DNA from: Colletotrichum lupini
Taxonomy: Eukaryota > Ascomycota > Sordariomycetes > Glomerellales > Glomerellaceae
DNA length: 64,000 nucleotides
Assembly (NCBI RefSeq): GCF_023278565.1
Contig: NC_064682.1
Coordinates: 2,170,001-2,234,000, forward strand
Direction: 5' to 3'
The notes beneath the pieces are model-generated. The model was given only the letters and a program-made list of their open reading frames with translations, was not told the DNA's origin and ran no database searches. Numbering within the stretch: the stretch's first letter is position 1; every line of letters begins with the position of its first letter. Position numbers and translations under genes: made by a program. Below, one piece after another: positions 47,601 through 58,742 of the stretch.

Positions 47601-47884
47601 CCAAACAAGCCGCCACCGGTATTGGTGGTACCGGTAGACCCAAAGGCATTGTTTGTAGTGTTGCCAGAGCCGAAGCCTTGAGCACACGGTAGTTAGTTGG
47701 CAGGCAATCGGGGGAGGAGTGGAATAAGACAGGACGACAAGGTGAGGTGATGCGACGGAGAAGAATTCGACTTACCAGTGCTAGCAGTGGTGTTGTTGGT
47801 AGCCCCGAAGCCGCCAAAACCAGTAGATTGCTGATTGTTGGTCGAGCCAAAGCCGCCGAAGCCGGTGCTGCCAAAGCCGGACAT
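41601..47884 (-). CDS. Nup98-Nup96 (Nup145) nucleoporin precursor
   Basis: Six exons, 47884-47776, 47676-47557, 47477-43759, 43641-43402, 43350-41770 and 41708-41601, join in frame to 1958 residues. The N-terminal half has FG and about 17 GLFG repeats in Gly/Asn/Thr/Gln-rich spacers, interrupted at about 205-257 by a GLEBS motif ([22 protein letters not shown]) that binds the Rae1/Gle2 mRNA-export factor. The autoproteolytic domain (about 910-1065) ends in HFTTYG; cleavage between F1060 and T1061 would release Nup98 (1060 residues, mobile, gel-forming) and Nup96 (898 residues, a scaffold subunit of the Nup84/Y complex). The Nup96 part is acidic at first, with [13 protein letters not shown], and then alpha-helical ([19 protein letters not shown] onward). 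This is a single precursor gene, as in animals and in fungi with Nup145/SONB. Intron 1 uses an AAG acceptor. The GC-rich repeats create long antisense frames that are not genes. Confidence 0.95.
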
Positions 47885-49500
47885 GATGGGCGATGACTAG
47901 CAGCGACGAAGTCGTGATACAGTCGTGGCCAGTTGATCGATGGCGCGACGAGGGCGTTAGGTCCAGGCTCGTGGACGCGGTATGTGTCGCCGACAATCAG
48001 TTGCGGACAAACATCCAGCGCAATCGGGTCGGAGGGGTGCCGATGATGTTGATGTGCTGTCGTCGCGTCGGCGGGTTCGATTGACGACGTGACTTGGGTG
48101 AGCTGTGTCGAGTACACCTAGCCAAGGTTGTGGTCGAGTTTTTTTTGCACTTTGCGAAGCGCGCTGAGGAACGGAGAGATACGTGGAGAAAAAAAGGCTG
48201 GGGGGGTGGGAAGGGATGCGCGCTGCCCAGGTACTGACTGGTACGAAAGGGGCAGGGGGATTGAACAGCCCAAGGAAGGTACTGGGGAATGCAAGTCGTC
48301 AAGACGTCGACAGAAGCAGCAAGACAACAAAGATGCAACGGTCAAAACTGCTGTCAAACTTGCCAGGTGAAGTTTGCGGGTTAGTCGCGTGTGCCTACGA
48401 GAAGGGTGAAATGATTTAAGTAGGTAAATGGCCTTGAGCTCACGTCTCTTTGCAGAGGTTACTTCCAAAGCTGGCGCGGTTGGAAAGGTGCCCAAGTAGC
48501 GTAGGAAGCTTAGGTAAGGTAAGGTAAGGTGGTAGCTCCCGCGGGCGAGATCTAGGCGTGCTAGGTAGCTTCCGGCAACTGCTGCCTGAGGACAATGGCT
48601 GTCTCCGATTCGACAACTTGAAGGAGCTTGAAGAAAGCAGCCAATGATCAAGCTAGAATCCTGTTCCAGGCAGTTGTAGGCAGAGCCACCCGCAAGTAGC
48701 TTACGCCTAGTTTTATTAGTAATGGTACCTTTGCATCTCTTACATCGTGGGCATAGACGACTTCCACGAAAACGCCTGCTAGGTCATCAGATCACGTTTT
48801 CGCTGTTGACGTTGATTCATACACTCAAATGCATGTTTCCCGAGGAATTTTTACTACTTGAGATTCTCTTCATTCGTTCCAATTGGTCAAGTGGTCTTCC
48901 GTTGAAAACAGGGAGAGTCTGGACCTTGTGCATATGTCAGAAACCTGTCTCTCCATTATGAATACACAGCCAGTTGGTACTCATTTATAAATCTACCTAG
49001 GCTGCCACACTCGCCGTGCCCCTTTGGCAGAAGCGAAAACCCAACAGTTTTTCTTTTCTGGCCAAGATGGTTACTGGGTGTAGGTGCTAACCGTGATCAT
49101 CTTGCATGAAAAGCATGGTACTGTGCAATCATCATGGGACGACGTTAAACCCCTCCATTGCTCATCACTGAGATCGTTGGCGGGTGACAGAACATCGGGT
49201 TGTGGTACATGCTGTGGCAAAATTTCAAAGATCATAAATGGCTCATTGAAGAGCGCTATAGGCAAGCTGTGTAAATGTAAATCGAAGCAAACCGCCGGCC
49301 AACTATGAACAGGAACAAGTTGAGTCCTCTGCCGGGTATGTGACCGCACCGCAAGTAAGAACCTCTGCATCCCCCAGACTCTAAAAAAAAAAAAAAAGAA
49401 ATCCTTTTGAGCCTCAGTACAAACATTCGTTAGCTTGAACAGCGCCGATGATCAAGCGCCCACGTCAGCCTCGTAGTATATCCCCACGTGACACGGTGAC
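47885..49500. other. nucleoporin promoter side and epsin 3' flank
   Basis: 1.6 kb. The part next to 47885 should be the nucleoporin promoter and leader. A GGTAA tandem run is at 48513-48530. A 15-A run at 49383-49397 is a T tract on the epsin strand, about 105 bases after its stop. No gene recognised. Confidence 0.55.
48513..48530. repeat. short tandem repeat, AGGTA unit
   Basis: TAGGTAAGGTAAGGTAAGGT: four GGTAA units in a row. Single and double copies of the same unit are common in the intergenic DNA of this window. Confidence 0.85.
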
Positions 49501-51327
49501 CTAAAACTGAATGAGGTCCTGCGGCTGCGTGTTTTGCTGCTGTGGTCTTCCGACCGCAAATGGATTGTTGCTGCCATTGATACCTGCAGGACCTGTGGCA
49601 GCCGGCATTTGCTGCCCATATGACATACTAGGCATGCCTGTGAATTGTGATCGGAGGAAAGGGTTGCTTCCAGTTGCCTCTGCAGTAAGTCGCTGGGCAC
49701 CAGAGCCGGCGCTGTTGACAAAGGTCCCAGGTGCAGTGTGCTGCGCTGGAATACGTGTCTGGCCGGTGTTGCCGTATGTGTCCATACCGTCTCCCCCAGC
49801 AAGCAGCGCATTGAGCTTGGCTTCGTGGTCCGTAAGCTCCTTCTGCGGGGTTCCAAAGGACGGCTGCGATGTGAGTTGAGGTTGCTGAGGTTGCTGAGGC
49901 AGCGGCTGCTGCTGCTGCTGAGCGAAGCTGGGCTGGCTGAAAGCTGAGAGTGTCTTCTGTTCTGGCAAGGGGGGCATAGAATTTTGCGTCTGCGGGCGGC
50001 CAAATGAGGACGCGAAGGGGTTGTTGGAACCCGTTTGCATTGGTTTCATTGGGTTGCCCGCCTTCATCGAACCGGTCGACCACGGGTTGTTGCTCCCTGG
50101 CTGCGAGGCTGTCTCCTGAGGGGTAATGTTCTGCTGGGCGTAAGGGTTGTAGCCCGTTGGCTGCGGCTGGAAGCCTTGCATGCCCTGTTGCTGTCCGTAG
50201 GGGTCCATGCCGAAACCGTTTCCGTCGTAGCCATTCTGGAACCCTGTCGCCTGCGGCTGTTGGTATCCGGTATACGCATTGTTCATGTAACCGGTGGGTT
50301 GCGTCTGAAGTTGGTTCTGGTCGATGGGATTGGCGAAGAAGTCCACAGCACTGCCTTGCTGATAGCCTTGGTTAAATCCAGTGTACTGCGGTTGCGTTGA
50401 CTGGACGGGGGTGTCGTCGAAGAGGAGCGAGGCGTTGTTGTCTTCCATCTCTCGTCTGCGCCTTTCGTCCTCCTCTTTGCTAAGTTTGATCGCCTTAGCT
50501 AGGTCATCATCCTCGCTTTCGTTGGCGCCGCGGCCGGCTCGTTTCCGGCGGTCCTCTTCCTCCTGATGCTTGCTAGCCTCAATAGCGAGTCTGTATTCGG
50601 TATCGTCCTCGTTGCTCATGCGGCGGCGGACTCGCGGTTGAGTAGGGCTGGTATGCTGAGGAGCGAATTCTTCTAACCCTGTGACGCGGGATTTCCATGA
50701 CTTGCGATCGCTTCTTTCGGCTCGAAGCCTCTCTTCGTCCAGAATGAGAGACGTAAGTTCTTTGGCGGCAACACGTACTGGTCACTGTCAGAAACCTCGC
50801 GAATTGACCAAAGTGAATGCACTAGGAATAGTAGAGGGGGCGCATACCGTTTTGGCCAACATCTCTACCGTCTTCATCGATGTACTGGAACTCGCGCAAT
50901 GTCTTGATGATGTAGATGCTCTGTCTCGCCCACGTCACGACAAGCTCGGAGCCCTCGTGCAGACAGTAGTCGAGCACCTTGAGGGCTTTCAAAACGTGCC
51001 TCCAGTTTTTTCCCTTGTCGTTCAAACGCTTGTCGAGCATGTCCATAATTTCATAGAACTCGGTAGATCTGAAATGTAAACTTAGCGGACTCCCATAATC
51101 GACGGTGAAGGGAAAAGCCTACGTGTTGTACGTGAGCTGAGCAATCTCGCTCATCTGAGTTCCGGTAGGACCCCATGGATCGTTACTGGTTGCTAAAAAC
51201 GAGTGTCAGGATGGGTTCCAAGGAGGACGAATGCTCGGGAGATCTGCGATTCACCTTCTCTAACCTTGACCTGGACACTGGAGTAACCCTTGGTCACGTT
51301 CTTGACACTTCGCATAACCTTGGACAT
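49501..51327 (-). CDS. epsin (ENTH domain endocytic adaptor, Ent1/2 type)
   Basis: Four exons, 51327-51255, 51192-51123, 51068-50848 and 50777-49501, give 546 residues. The ENTH domain fills about 10-145: VREATSNDPWGP, EIMDMLDKRL, KNWRHVLKALKVLDYCL and FQYIDEDGRDVGQNVR. It binds PtdIns(4,5)P2 at the plasma membrane; the amphipathic first helix is MSKVMRSVKNVTKGYSS. Two ubiquitin-interacting motifs follow (EYRLAIEAS and DLAKAIKLS, about 182-220). The rest is a Gln/Asn/Pro-rich tail with several NPF motifs (NNPFAS, SNPFLR, NNPFAV) for EH-domain partners. The last residues, DLIQF, are close to the clathrin-box pattern seen at the end of yeast epsins; that is inferred from likeness. Function: cargo recognition and membrane bending in clathrin-mediated endocytosis and actin patches. 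All domains expected of the family are present, and exon phases agree throughout. Confidence 0.94.
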
Positions 51328-53654
51328 TTTGGCGGTGTTTTGGTCGTCGGCCCGTCCGAGGGTGTTGTTTTGTCAGTAGGTGGTGTGCGATCGATTGGTA
51401 GGCGATGCCAAGTCCGGTTCCCGTGAGGAAGGGAGGTTGGGTATTGTTCGGGAGAAAGTGGGCTGTCGGATGCGCTGGAAGATAGTGACGACAGACGCGA
51501 TGTACCTGGGTGCGACTAGGGCGACAACAACGGAGAGCTTGGGCCCAACGCAGGCGATTGCTGATTGCTGATGCGACGAGCAATAGCACGCAGAATGATT
51601 GACAGTGTTGTCAGAGGGTTGGATAAAAGCGTAGCGAAGAGACAAGCTGATGATGGATGGAAGGCAAAGGTTGGAGGTGGGAGGGGCGCTTGTGACGACA
51701 GCTTGGTCCAACGAATCGAAGGACGGCCTAGCACAGAGCGTTGGCAGACGAAGGGCAGACGAAGGGTCGGCGGAGGGGAATGAACGGGTCGCAAGGCCGA
51801 CTTCGCCAGTGGTTGGGGTGAGGAGGCAGGCCAGATGACGGCGGATAGCGGAGCCCAGCACACTGAGAGACGGAGACGGAGTGCCTAGCTGGCTAGTGGG
51901 TAGATTTTTGACGACGAAGATGGCGCTTGTTTGTGCCTAGAGCGTCGCGATTGTCGGAAGATGGAAGTTCTGAAGGTGAAGCATTAAAGTTTGTCAAAGA
52001 TGAGCGACTTGAGAAAGCAACGTGGAACTTGGAAGGCAAAAAGACAGAAAGGTCCCGGTTCGGTTGGCACTGGGCACTGACTTTGACACTGGGCACTGGG
52101 CACTTGGCACTGGGGCGGGAGTGACGACCTGAGTGTCACACTTCATGTCTCTGGCGGTGCGGCGAGTGCGTGTGCGTAATGCAACTTGGCCGGGCGGTCG
52201 GAGACGGAGACTGCGACTCGGAGGTCCAAGACTTTGGAGCGCTGGAGCAGTCTCCTTCCAGGCCTGTCCCACGCATAGAAGTTACCTCAGTGTGGAGCCA
52301 GAAGGCTGTGTCGGTAAAGGTATCCGTACCTTGCCCCGGCACAAAGTACAAAATACCTTACCTTTCCTGACAACCAAGGTCTCAAGGTAAGGTACCTAGC
52401 ACTCATTCACCTGGATGGCAAGTCAACTCAAAGAGGTCGTGGATGTCTACAGAAAATGCCAGGCTACCGAGTAGATATGGCATGAGGCACTTCGTCTAAA
52501 TTAACGTTTGTCAATTTGTGTAGCGGCTGCCCGTACTTCCATTTCGGTAGCGCAAAGCTGGCGGTACCTTATGCCTCGAACAACATGCGACAGGATGTGC
52601 CTCTGCAGGTCTTCATTCCGACAAGTACCTTACCTCACATGTTGCAGGCGATCAAAAAAGCTACCTACCCGACCTAGGTATTTAAGCATGTGCTTTGAGG
52701 TTAAGGTACAAGCAGACCCCATCAGCGACACCTCACCGACGGATACGCGGCGGGCGGATACCCTGATGCCGGACCCAACCTTGCCAACCTGACATTTCCA
52801 GGTTACCTATGGGCAGACATTTTACCTAAGCTACCGTACCAGCTTACCGACCTGTTCGGCTCTTACTAAGGTATTACCTCCATCGTTGCAGCTCTATCAC
52901 ACGCCTACACCCTCACTCCCATGTTCACTCGAGAATGATCTTCTCATAAAATGTGTTGCTGCCCATCTACCCTCTGTGTCACGTAGACAAAGACTTTATC
53001 ACGTGCTTGCGCGTACTGAGAAGGCATGTAACTCGGCGATTGGATGAAAGCAAGAAGGTGGCCAAATCGGAGGCTACGGCCATGTCATCAAGGGAGGCTG
53101 AGTGAATTTAGCTTCGGCTCCTTTACGGTTGAGGTGTTGAGCAGAATGGATACGGATGCATACTATCGCAAGGTCATGTGAGGTGGCCGGAGACGTATTT
53201 GAGAGGGACGGTCCGGATAGGAAGCGTGACAACCAGTCTCCTTATAACGGAGAATGCTGGAAAGAGGCTAGGGCGAGGTTGACTATGTGGCTGACAACCG
53301 TGGATGTCACAGGAGTAAGAACCAGACGCGCCTTCAATCAGCCACATCTCAATGCTCAGCAATGCCAACCTCTAATTTAGGGTTGCCTGCCTGCAGATAG
53401 GTAAACAAAATTAAAGAGGTTTTCAAGAATTGCAAAAGTTGTTAGTACTACCCACTCCTTTTTGAGCTGCCTTCGTCCACAGTAAAGACACTGGTTGAAT
53501 ACGTCTCACTAGTATTCGATTAGACGAAAAAGAAAAATGAAAATAGAAAACGAATAGTTGCAGCGCTGGCATTACTAAAAAGACAATATGGTACAAGTCG
53601 GCTCGCATGAGACTAGGAATATGAATAGTGTAAGGGGGTATCGGTTGTTTGGCA
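51328..53654. other. epsin promoter side and MYST gene 3' flank
   Basis: 2.3 kb. Close to 51328 lies the epsin promoter/leader. Tandem CTGGGCA-like units are at about 52065-52112, and a GGTATCCGTACC motif is at 52319-52330. Frames here are short and overlapping; none is recognised. Confidence 0.55.
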
Positions 53655-56600
53655 TCACTCGTCCTCTGCTTGGCCGTCAACGTCACCGTTGAGTTTGCTT
53701 GCTGCTCCCTCGGCGCCAGCGTCCTCGTGTTCCCCTTCCTGGAACTGCACGCGAACCACATCCATTGTCTCGTTGCCCTCGATGGTGAGTCCTTCGGCCT
53801 CTTCGCCATTGGTCACAGCAAGGCCAGCCAGCCGCTGTTTCTCTTGCTTCTCTCTAAGCCAGCCCGGCGGGAGACCGGGCCCACTATCGGCATTACCGTA
53901 ATCGCTTTTCTTAGTACCCTTCGGCCAACGGCCCGGTCCACGTCCCGTTCCCCCCGTTTTACGCCGTGATGACGACGATGAGCTTTTACTCTTGGGTCGG
54001 CTTGATGTGGTTCGTCTCGCGCTGCTGCCACCGCCCGAACGTCGCGGTCTGGAGTTGCTGCTCGTTGTTCGTGCTACGATAGGCCGAGGTACACTGGGTC
54101 GCGGCCGGTCGGACCGTCGACCCCCCGGAGGCGGATATACCTCGAACCTCGATGGAGGTACGTCTTTGTACAGGCTGGCCCAGTCGCCTCCGACCATTTG
54201 TTCGGGAATAGACTGAAGCGCTTCCTTGAGCTGGGACGGCTCTTCCTCAGCCTGTTCTAGGCCAGTCTCGCCGTTCGTCAGACCGTCTGGATGTGACTCC
54301 GTGGATTCAAAAATATTGGACTCCAACTTCGGCCCAGTCGCTTCTGTATCAGTCTCCTCAGCGATGTTCGATGGACCGCCTTCGGCAACGGGAGTGTTGT
54401 CGATAATGCCATTGGCTGCTGCCTCTTGTTGAGAGGCTGGTAGCGGCACACTCTGCACAGGTTTGTGAATGTCATCTTCTTCTCGTGGCGCAATCGCGCT
54501 GATAGCTGGACCCAACTCAAAGTTTGTAGCATTGCCACGCCCCATGACGTACGGAGTCCAGGTGAGCGCGTCTGGATTCAGTTTGACGTAGTCCTTGCTC
54601 TCCCATTTTGCTATGTAGTCGTTACAGTACGAAAGTTCGACACGGAAAGCGTAGAGCTCCGTAACTGGATCACGGACGAGGCATCGGAGACCTTCAAGGG
54701 CAGAGATGACGTCGTCAGGAGTCAGTCCGGTATCGTCGGACATTTGCCGAACACTGAGGCCCGGTGCCGTAGACTTATCCTCCTCGACATGGTCAAGGAG
54801 ATACCGGCAGAGTACCAGCCTCCAGTAGTTGCGGTAGGAGACGAGGCCCATGTCCGAAAGAGGCTTTTCTGGTGATCCAGTCTTGCGCTCTACGCGAGTG
54901 AGCAAGTATGAAAAGTCAATCAGGAGATTACCGTAGCCTTTTCGCTGGTGTATGGGCAGGGTTAGAATGCAAGAAACATTGTTCTGGCTGCTGGCTCGTT
55001 TCTCCTTGGAGAAGTAACCAACAAAGTGGTAGCCAAGAGCATCGTATTCGCATAATACGTAGAATAGGAACGGCTCAACATCGTAGTAGAGCGTTTTGGA
55101 CCCTAAGAATAGTTTGGCGAGGAGACACAGATTCTGGCAGTAGACAGGGTTTTTTCGGCCATCAACCTCAAAGACCGAAACGGATCCATGCCGGTATATC
55201 TCGTCGCCCGGTGGATGTTTGGCTGGGCACTTTAGTTTATGACGCCAGGCGACATAATCCGAGTTCATGTACTTCAGACAGAATTCGCAAATGTAGAGAG
55301 TGCGATTCCGGCTGTACTCCTCCGGATAGGGAGCGGCATACCAAGTGTCGATTTCCCAGCCTCCAAAATCGATGCACTCGATTTGGCTCGCTGGTCCAGC
55401 ATTTTTCTTGGGCCTCTTGGCCGGTGTCGCTAGGTTGAGTTGGATACTGTGGAGACGAGCTCGCCATACCTCCTCGGCTTTTTGCTTGGCTTCATCGAAT
55501 CTTCGGCGATCATCATTGGTCGGCAAAGTCCTTGATGTATCTGCTTCGTTCTCGCTGAGAATGCCTCCGTATGGCTTTGTTCTTACATCGTCGGTTTCCC
55601 GGTCCAAGAAGGAATAGAAGGGATGTGAGTAGTCAGTGGAAGTAAAGGAAGCTGCCATGGCTGCAGCCAATCCATCCTGGGACGAAGCCGTTGTGTCTAT
55701 CACTTTCTCTGTTCTTCTTCGATTGGAGGAGGACTTTCTTGACAGTACGCGGCGAAGGGCGGCTGGCTTGACACGTATCTTGACAACGATGGACCGGCTC
55801 CGTCGAGTGATGGTAACCGCTTTTGACTTTCGAGGGGGGTGTATACGTAGTGTGCGGCGTGTATCCTTCTCCCCAGCTCCATTGGCGCCGTCCTGTAATG
55901 TGCCTGTACCATGGCTTGATTCCCTATCTTTGGACGTGTTTCGTCGACGCTTCCTGAGCGACATAACGATTTCCTCAGCTTCGACAGAAGACGTCTTGCG
56001 CTTACGAAGAACTCGAGTTCCATCCATGGGATCGTCGTTCAAGAGAAGATGATTGAACACTGAGTGAGAGTCAGGTTTGGAGGTGCCTTTTTGGGGCGGA
56101 AGCAGGTCTCGCGCTACTTGGGATGCCGTTGACCGTCTGGACGACGGAGACAGTCCAAGTTCGTGCTCAGCGTCTGGCTCTTGCTCAGCTTCAAGCTTTT
56201 CTGCATATTCAGGAGAAGCATTCGTTTGAGACTCGTCGGCACGCATATCATCAGCAGTCGCGCAATCGGGGCACTTCCACTGAGAAGCAGCTGCAAGGAA
56301 AGATTAGACACAATAGGGCTTGACGGAGGAGGGAGTATGTACTATTAAACTCCTGCAACGCGCCGGCCTCTCTGGCGCAATGTTGGTGTGCTAAATAGAT
56401 ACTGTCAGCTTTCTACGCGGTATTTCTCCGCCATGTGATGTAGAGCACTTACAGTTCTCTCCACATCCAACGCAAGCTAAGTACTCTTCGAAGTCTTCTG
56501 CCGGATCATGTTCTTCATCCTGTTTACAGAACATGCAGGTGTTCATCGCTGCGTCTTCTGAACCTTCGTCTTCGTCTTCTTCTTCCTCGACAGCGACGTC

Positions 56601-57134
56601 GTCCCATGCTTCGCCTCCTTCGGATTCGTTTCCAGACTCACTGTGCGATTCCGAGTGCTCGCTGTCCGGCTCATCTGCGTCCTCATCATCGGTTTCGCCT
56701 GGTCTGATCTTAACAGCGCCAACACCTTCTGCCTCGTCTTCCTCAATGTCATCTAGCAAGCTGCTGCTGCGACTGCGCGCACCGCCCGAAGCTTCGTCTC
56801 CATCGTCTTGCTCCAGGCGCTGATCCATGTCGACGCCAGAGTACTCGTCCAGGTTCTCTTCTAGAGAGTCCTGCTCGGACAGTTCGCTATTATCGTCCGC
56901 ATTCTCAGCCATTTCAATGTCCCCGTCCAAGGTAGGCGCGTCTCTTTCATCGTCTTCATCGCCGATCGCATCCGAGAGTTCGTCATCGTGCGTGTTTGGG
57001 TTCGTCAAGGGACTCTCGGTATCCTGAGGCAACTTTTCGACGGGCACTACTGGTGCGTCTTCGATGTCGGCATCTTCATCTGAAAGAAGAGCGCTCTGCT
57101 GCAGCTCTTCTTCGGTGAGTTGAGCGCTTGCCAT
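53655..57134 (-). CDS. MYST-family histone acetyltransferase with N-terminal PHD finger (Sas3-like)
   Basis: Three exons, 57134-56453, 56390-56343 and 56290-53655, give 1121 residues. Residues 1-195 are very acidic. A complete C4HC3 PHD finger follows: C200, C203, C221, C224, H229, C232, C250 and C253. It is spread over all three exons, the middle one only 48 bases long. A Lys/Arg-rich stretch (about 330-450) precedes the MYST catalytic domain (about 545-830). That domain has a C2HC finger (YICEFCLKYMNSDYVAWRHKLKC), the lysine expected to be self-acetylated (YFSKEKRAS, near 669), catalytic-region C in NNVSCI, the acetyl-CoA loop HQRKGYG (near 690), and the general-base glutamate in SPEKPLSD (near 718). 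The C-terminal tail is acidic, then Ser/Arg/Gly-rich with an AT-hook-like RGPGRWPKG. It should acetylate histone H3 as the catalytic subunit of a NuA3-type complex. The Sas3 assignment rests on the overall layout; the Esa1 and Sas2 types are shorter. Confidence 0.92.
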
Positions 57135-57690
57135 CTTGTCGTCGAAGCTCGAAGATCGCGGGAGTGTGCGGGTTGCAATCGTTTATCAGAGCTATTGCTT
57201 CGAATTTCGCCCGTGAATGACAAGATTCCGGTATTCGCAGCCCATAGCTAGCAAGAAAACCAAAGGATCGAGCGAGTCTGGCGCACAACTGTGGTAATCG
57301 GCTGGCCGTGAGCGAATGTTGTTGATAGAAGTGAGCGCGTTTAGCCTTAGGCGACGATGCGCGGCAAACATGCACTGACGTTGGTACAGCTCGAATGCTG
57401 TCTCTGGGCAGAGGACTTAACGCGTTAATAGATGGTTGACACAGGTTCTTCGGCGACTGTAGAAAAGCCAGCAATGGCTTTCACGTCTTGTCCAAGGCGC
57501 AGATACCTAATCAACAGACTGGCGCAAGCCAAGGGATGCGACTTCCACACCTGTGGCGCGTACAGTAATCAGTTAATTGGGCACTGTGTCTGCACCACCT
57601 GGGTCAGAGGTTAGGTTCCCACGGTAGGTATGTGCAACATGCACCTGGGTTCACGGGGTGTGGGACGGCAAGACAGGAGTGATTCGATAA
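57135..57690. other. MYST gene upstream region, ends at the AT-rich island
   Basis: About 550 bases of ordinary composition between the MYST ATG and the AT-rich island. It must contain the promoter and leader. No other gene is seen. Confidence 0.6.
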
Positions 57691-58711
57691 ACTAATAATA
57701 ACCCCCCCTAGTTAAGGTAAGAGTCCCGTGCATAATAATAAGTACTTAGTTATTAATAGATCCCCGGGAAAATTTCTAGCTAATTAAGAGCTAGAAATAT
57801 TTCACTATATAATCGTTTTACTACTAGTTTAAATATTACGAGTTTTATATAATAAGGGAATATACTACTTTACGCTTTACTAAATTATCTTAAAAATATT
57901 TTTTAATTATATCTCCTCTTAATTATACTAAAATTCGCTTATTATAACTAACTTTATAAAATTATTCTCGTAAGACTTATTTATCGTATATAATAATAAT
58001 ATTATCTTAATACTTTTACCTTAGTAAAACAAATTTAATTTATTATAAAATATCTAAGAAATTTAGATTATAATAGCGTATTTACTTTATATCCTAATCT
58101 CTATAAATATCGAGCTCTTATTTATAAAGAGTCAATTAAATAAGTAAGTATTATATAAATTAAACCTCTATACTAAATATTAATATAATACTTAAGTTAT
58201 AGATAATAATTTTAAAAATTATATTATTATTTTTAATAGCTCAAATATCCGCACTAAAACTTAAAATAACCGAGGTATTATTATAATATAATAGCTTTAA
58301 TATACGGCCGGTATACCTAAGTTTTTTTTAATTACTAATAATAAAGTTATGCTTATTATTTTAACTAAAGCCTTATTTATAAAAGAAATTAAGCGGTTAT
58401 AGGATATAATATATTTAACTTTTTATTTCTTAATATTAGGAATTATTAAAAAATAGTAGATTTAATATAATACCTAATAAGGTATTATTAGTTTTTTAAT
58501 AATTAGTATTATTTTAAGAAATATACTTATAACGCAATATTATTATACTTACCAAGGTAGCAAAGCCTATTTATATATACCCTATAACGATTTTTATTAT
58601 ATAATTATTTTAAAAGACCTTGTTAAGAAGTATAATATACTACGAGATAAAGTTAAAATATTTAATATTATAAAAAAGATTATTAAGTAAGTCCGGTTAT
58701 TTAAAAAACAT

Positions 58712-58742
58712 TTTAAAAACGTTTTAAAAACGTTTTAAGAAT
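58712..58742. repeat. AAAACGTTTT repeat block
   Basis: The palindromic decamer AAAACGTTTT occurs twice in tandem, with a near copy before it. Similar blocks lie near 60385-60440. Confidence 0.75.
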
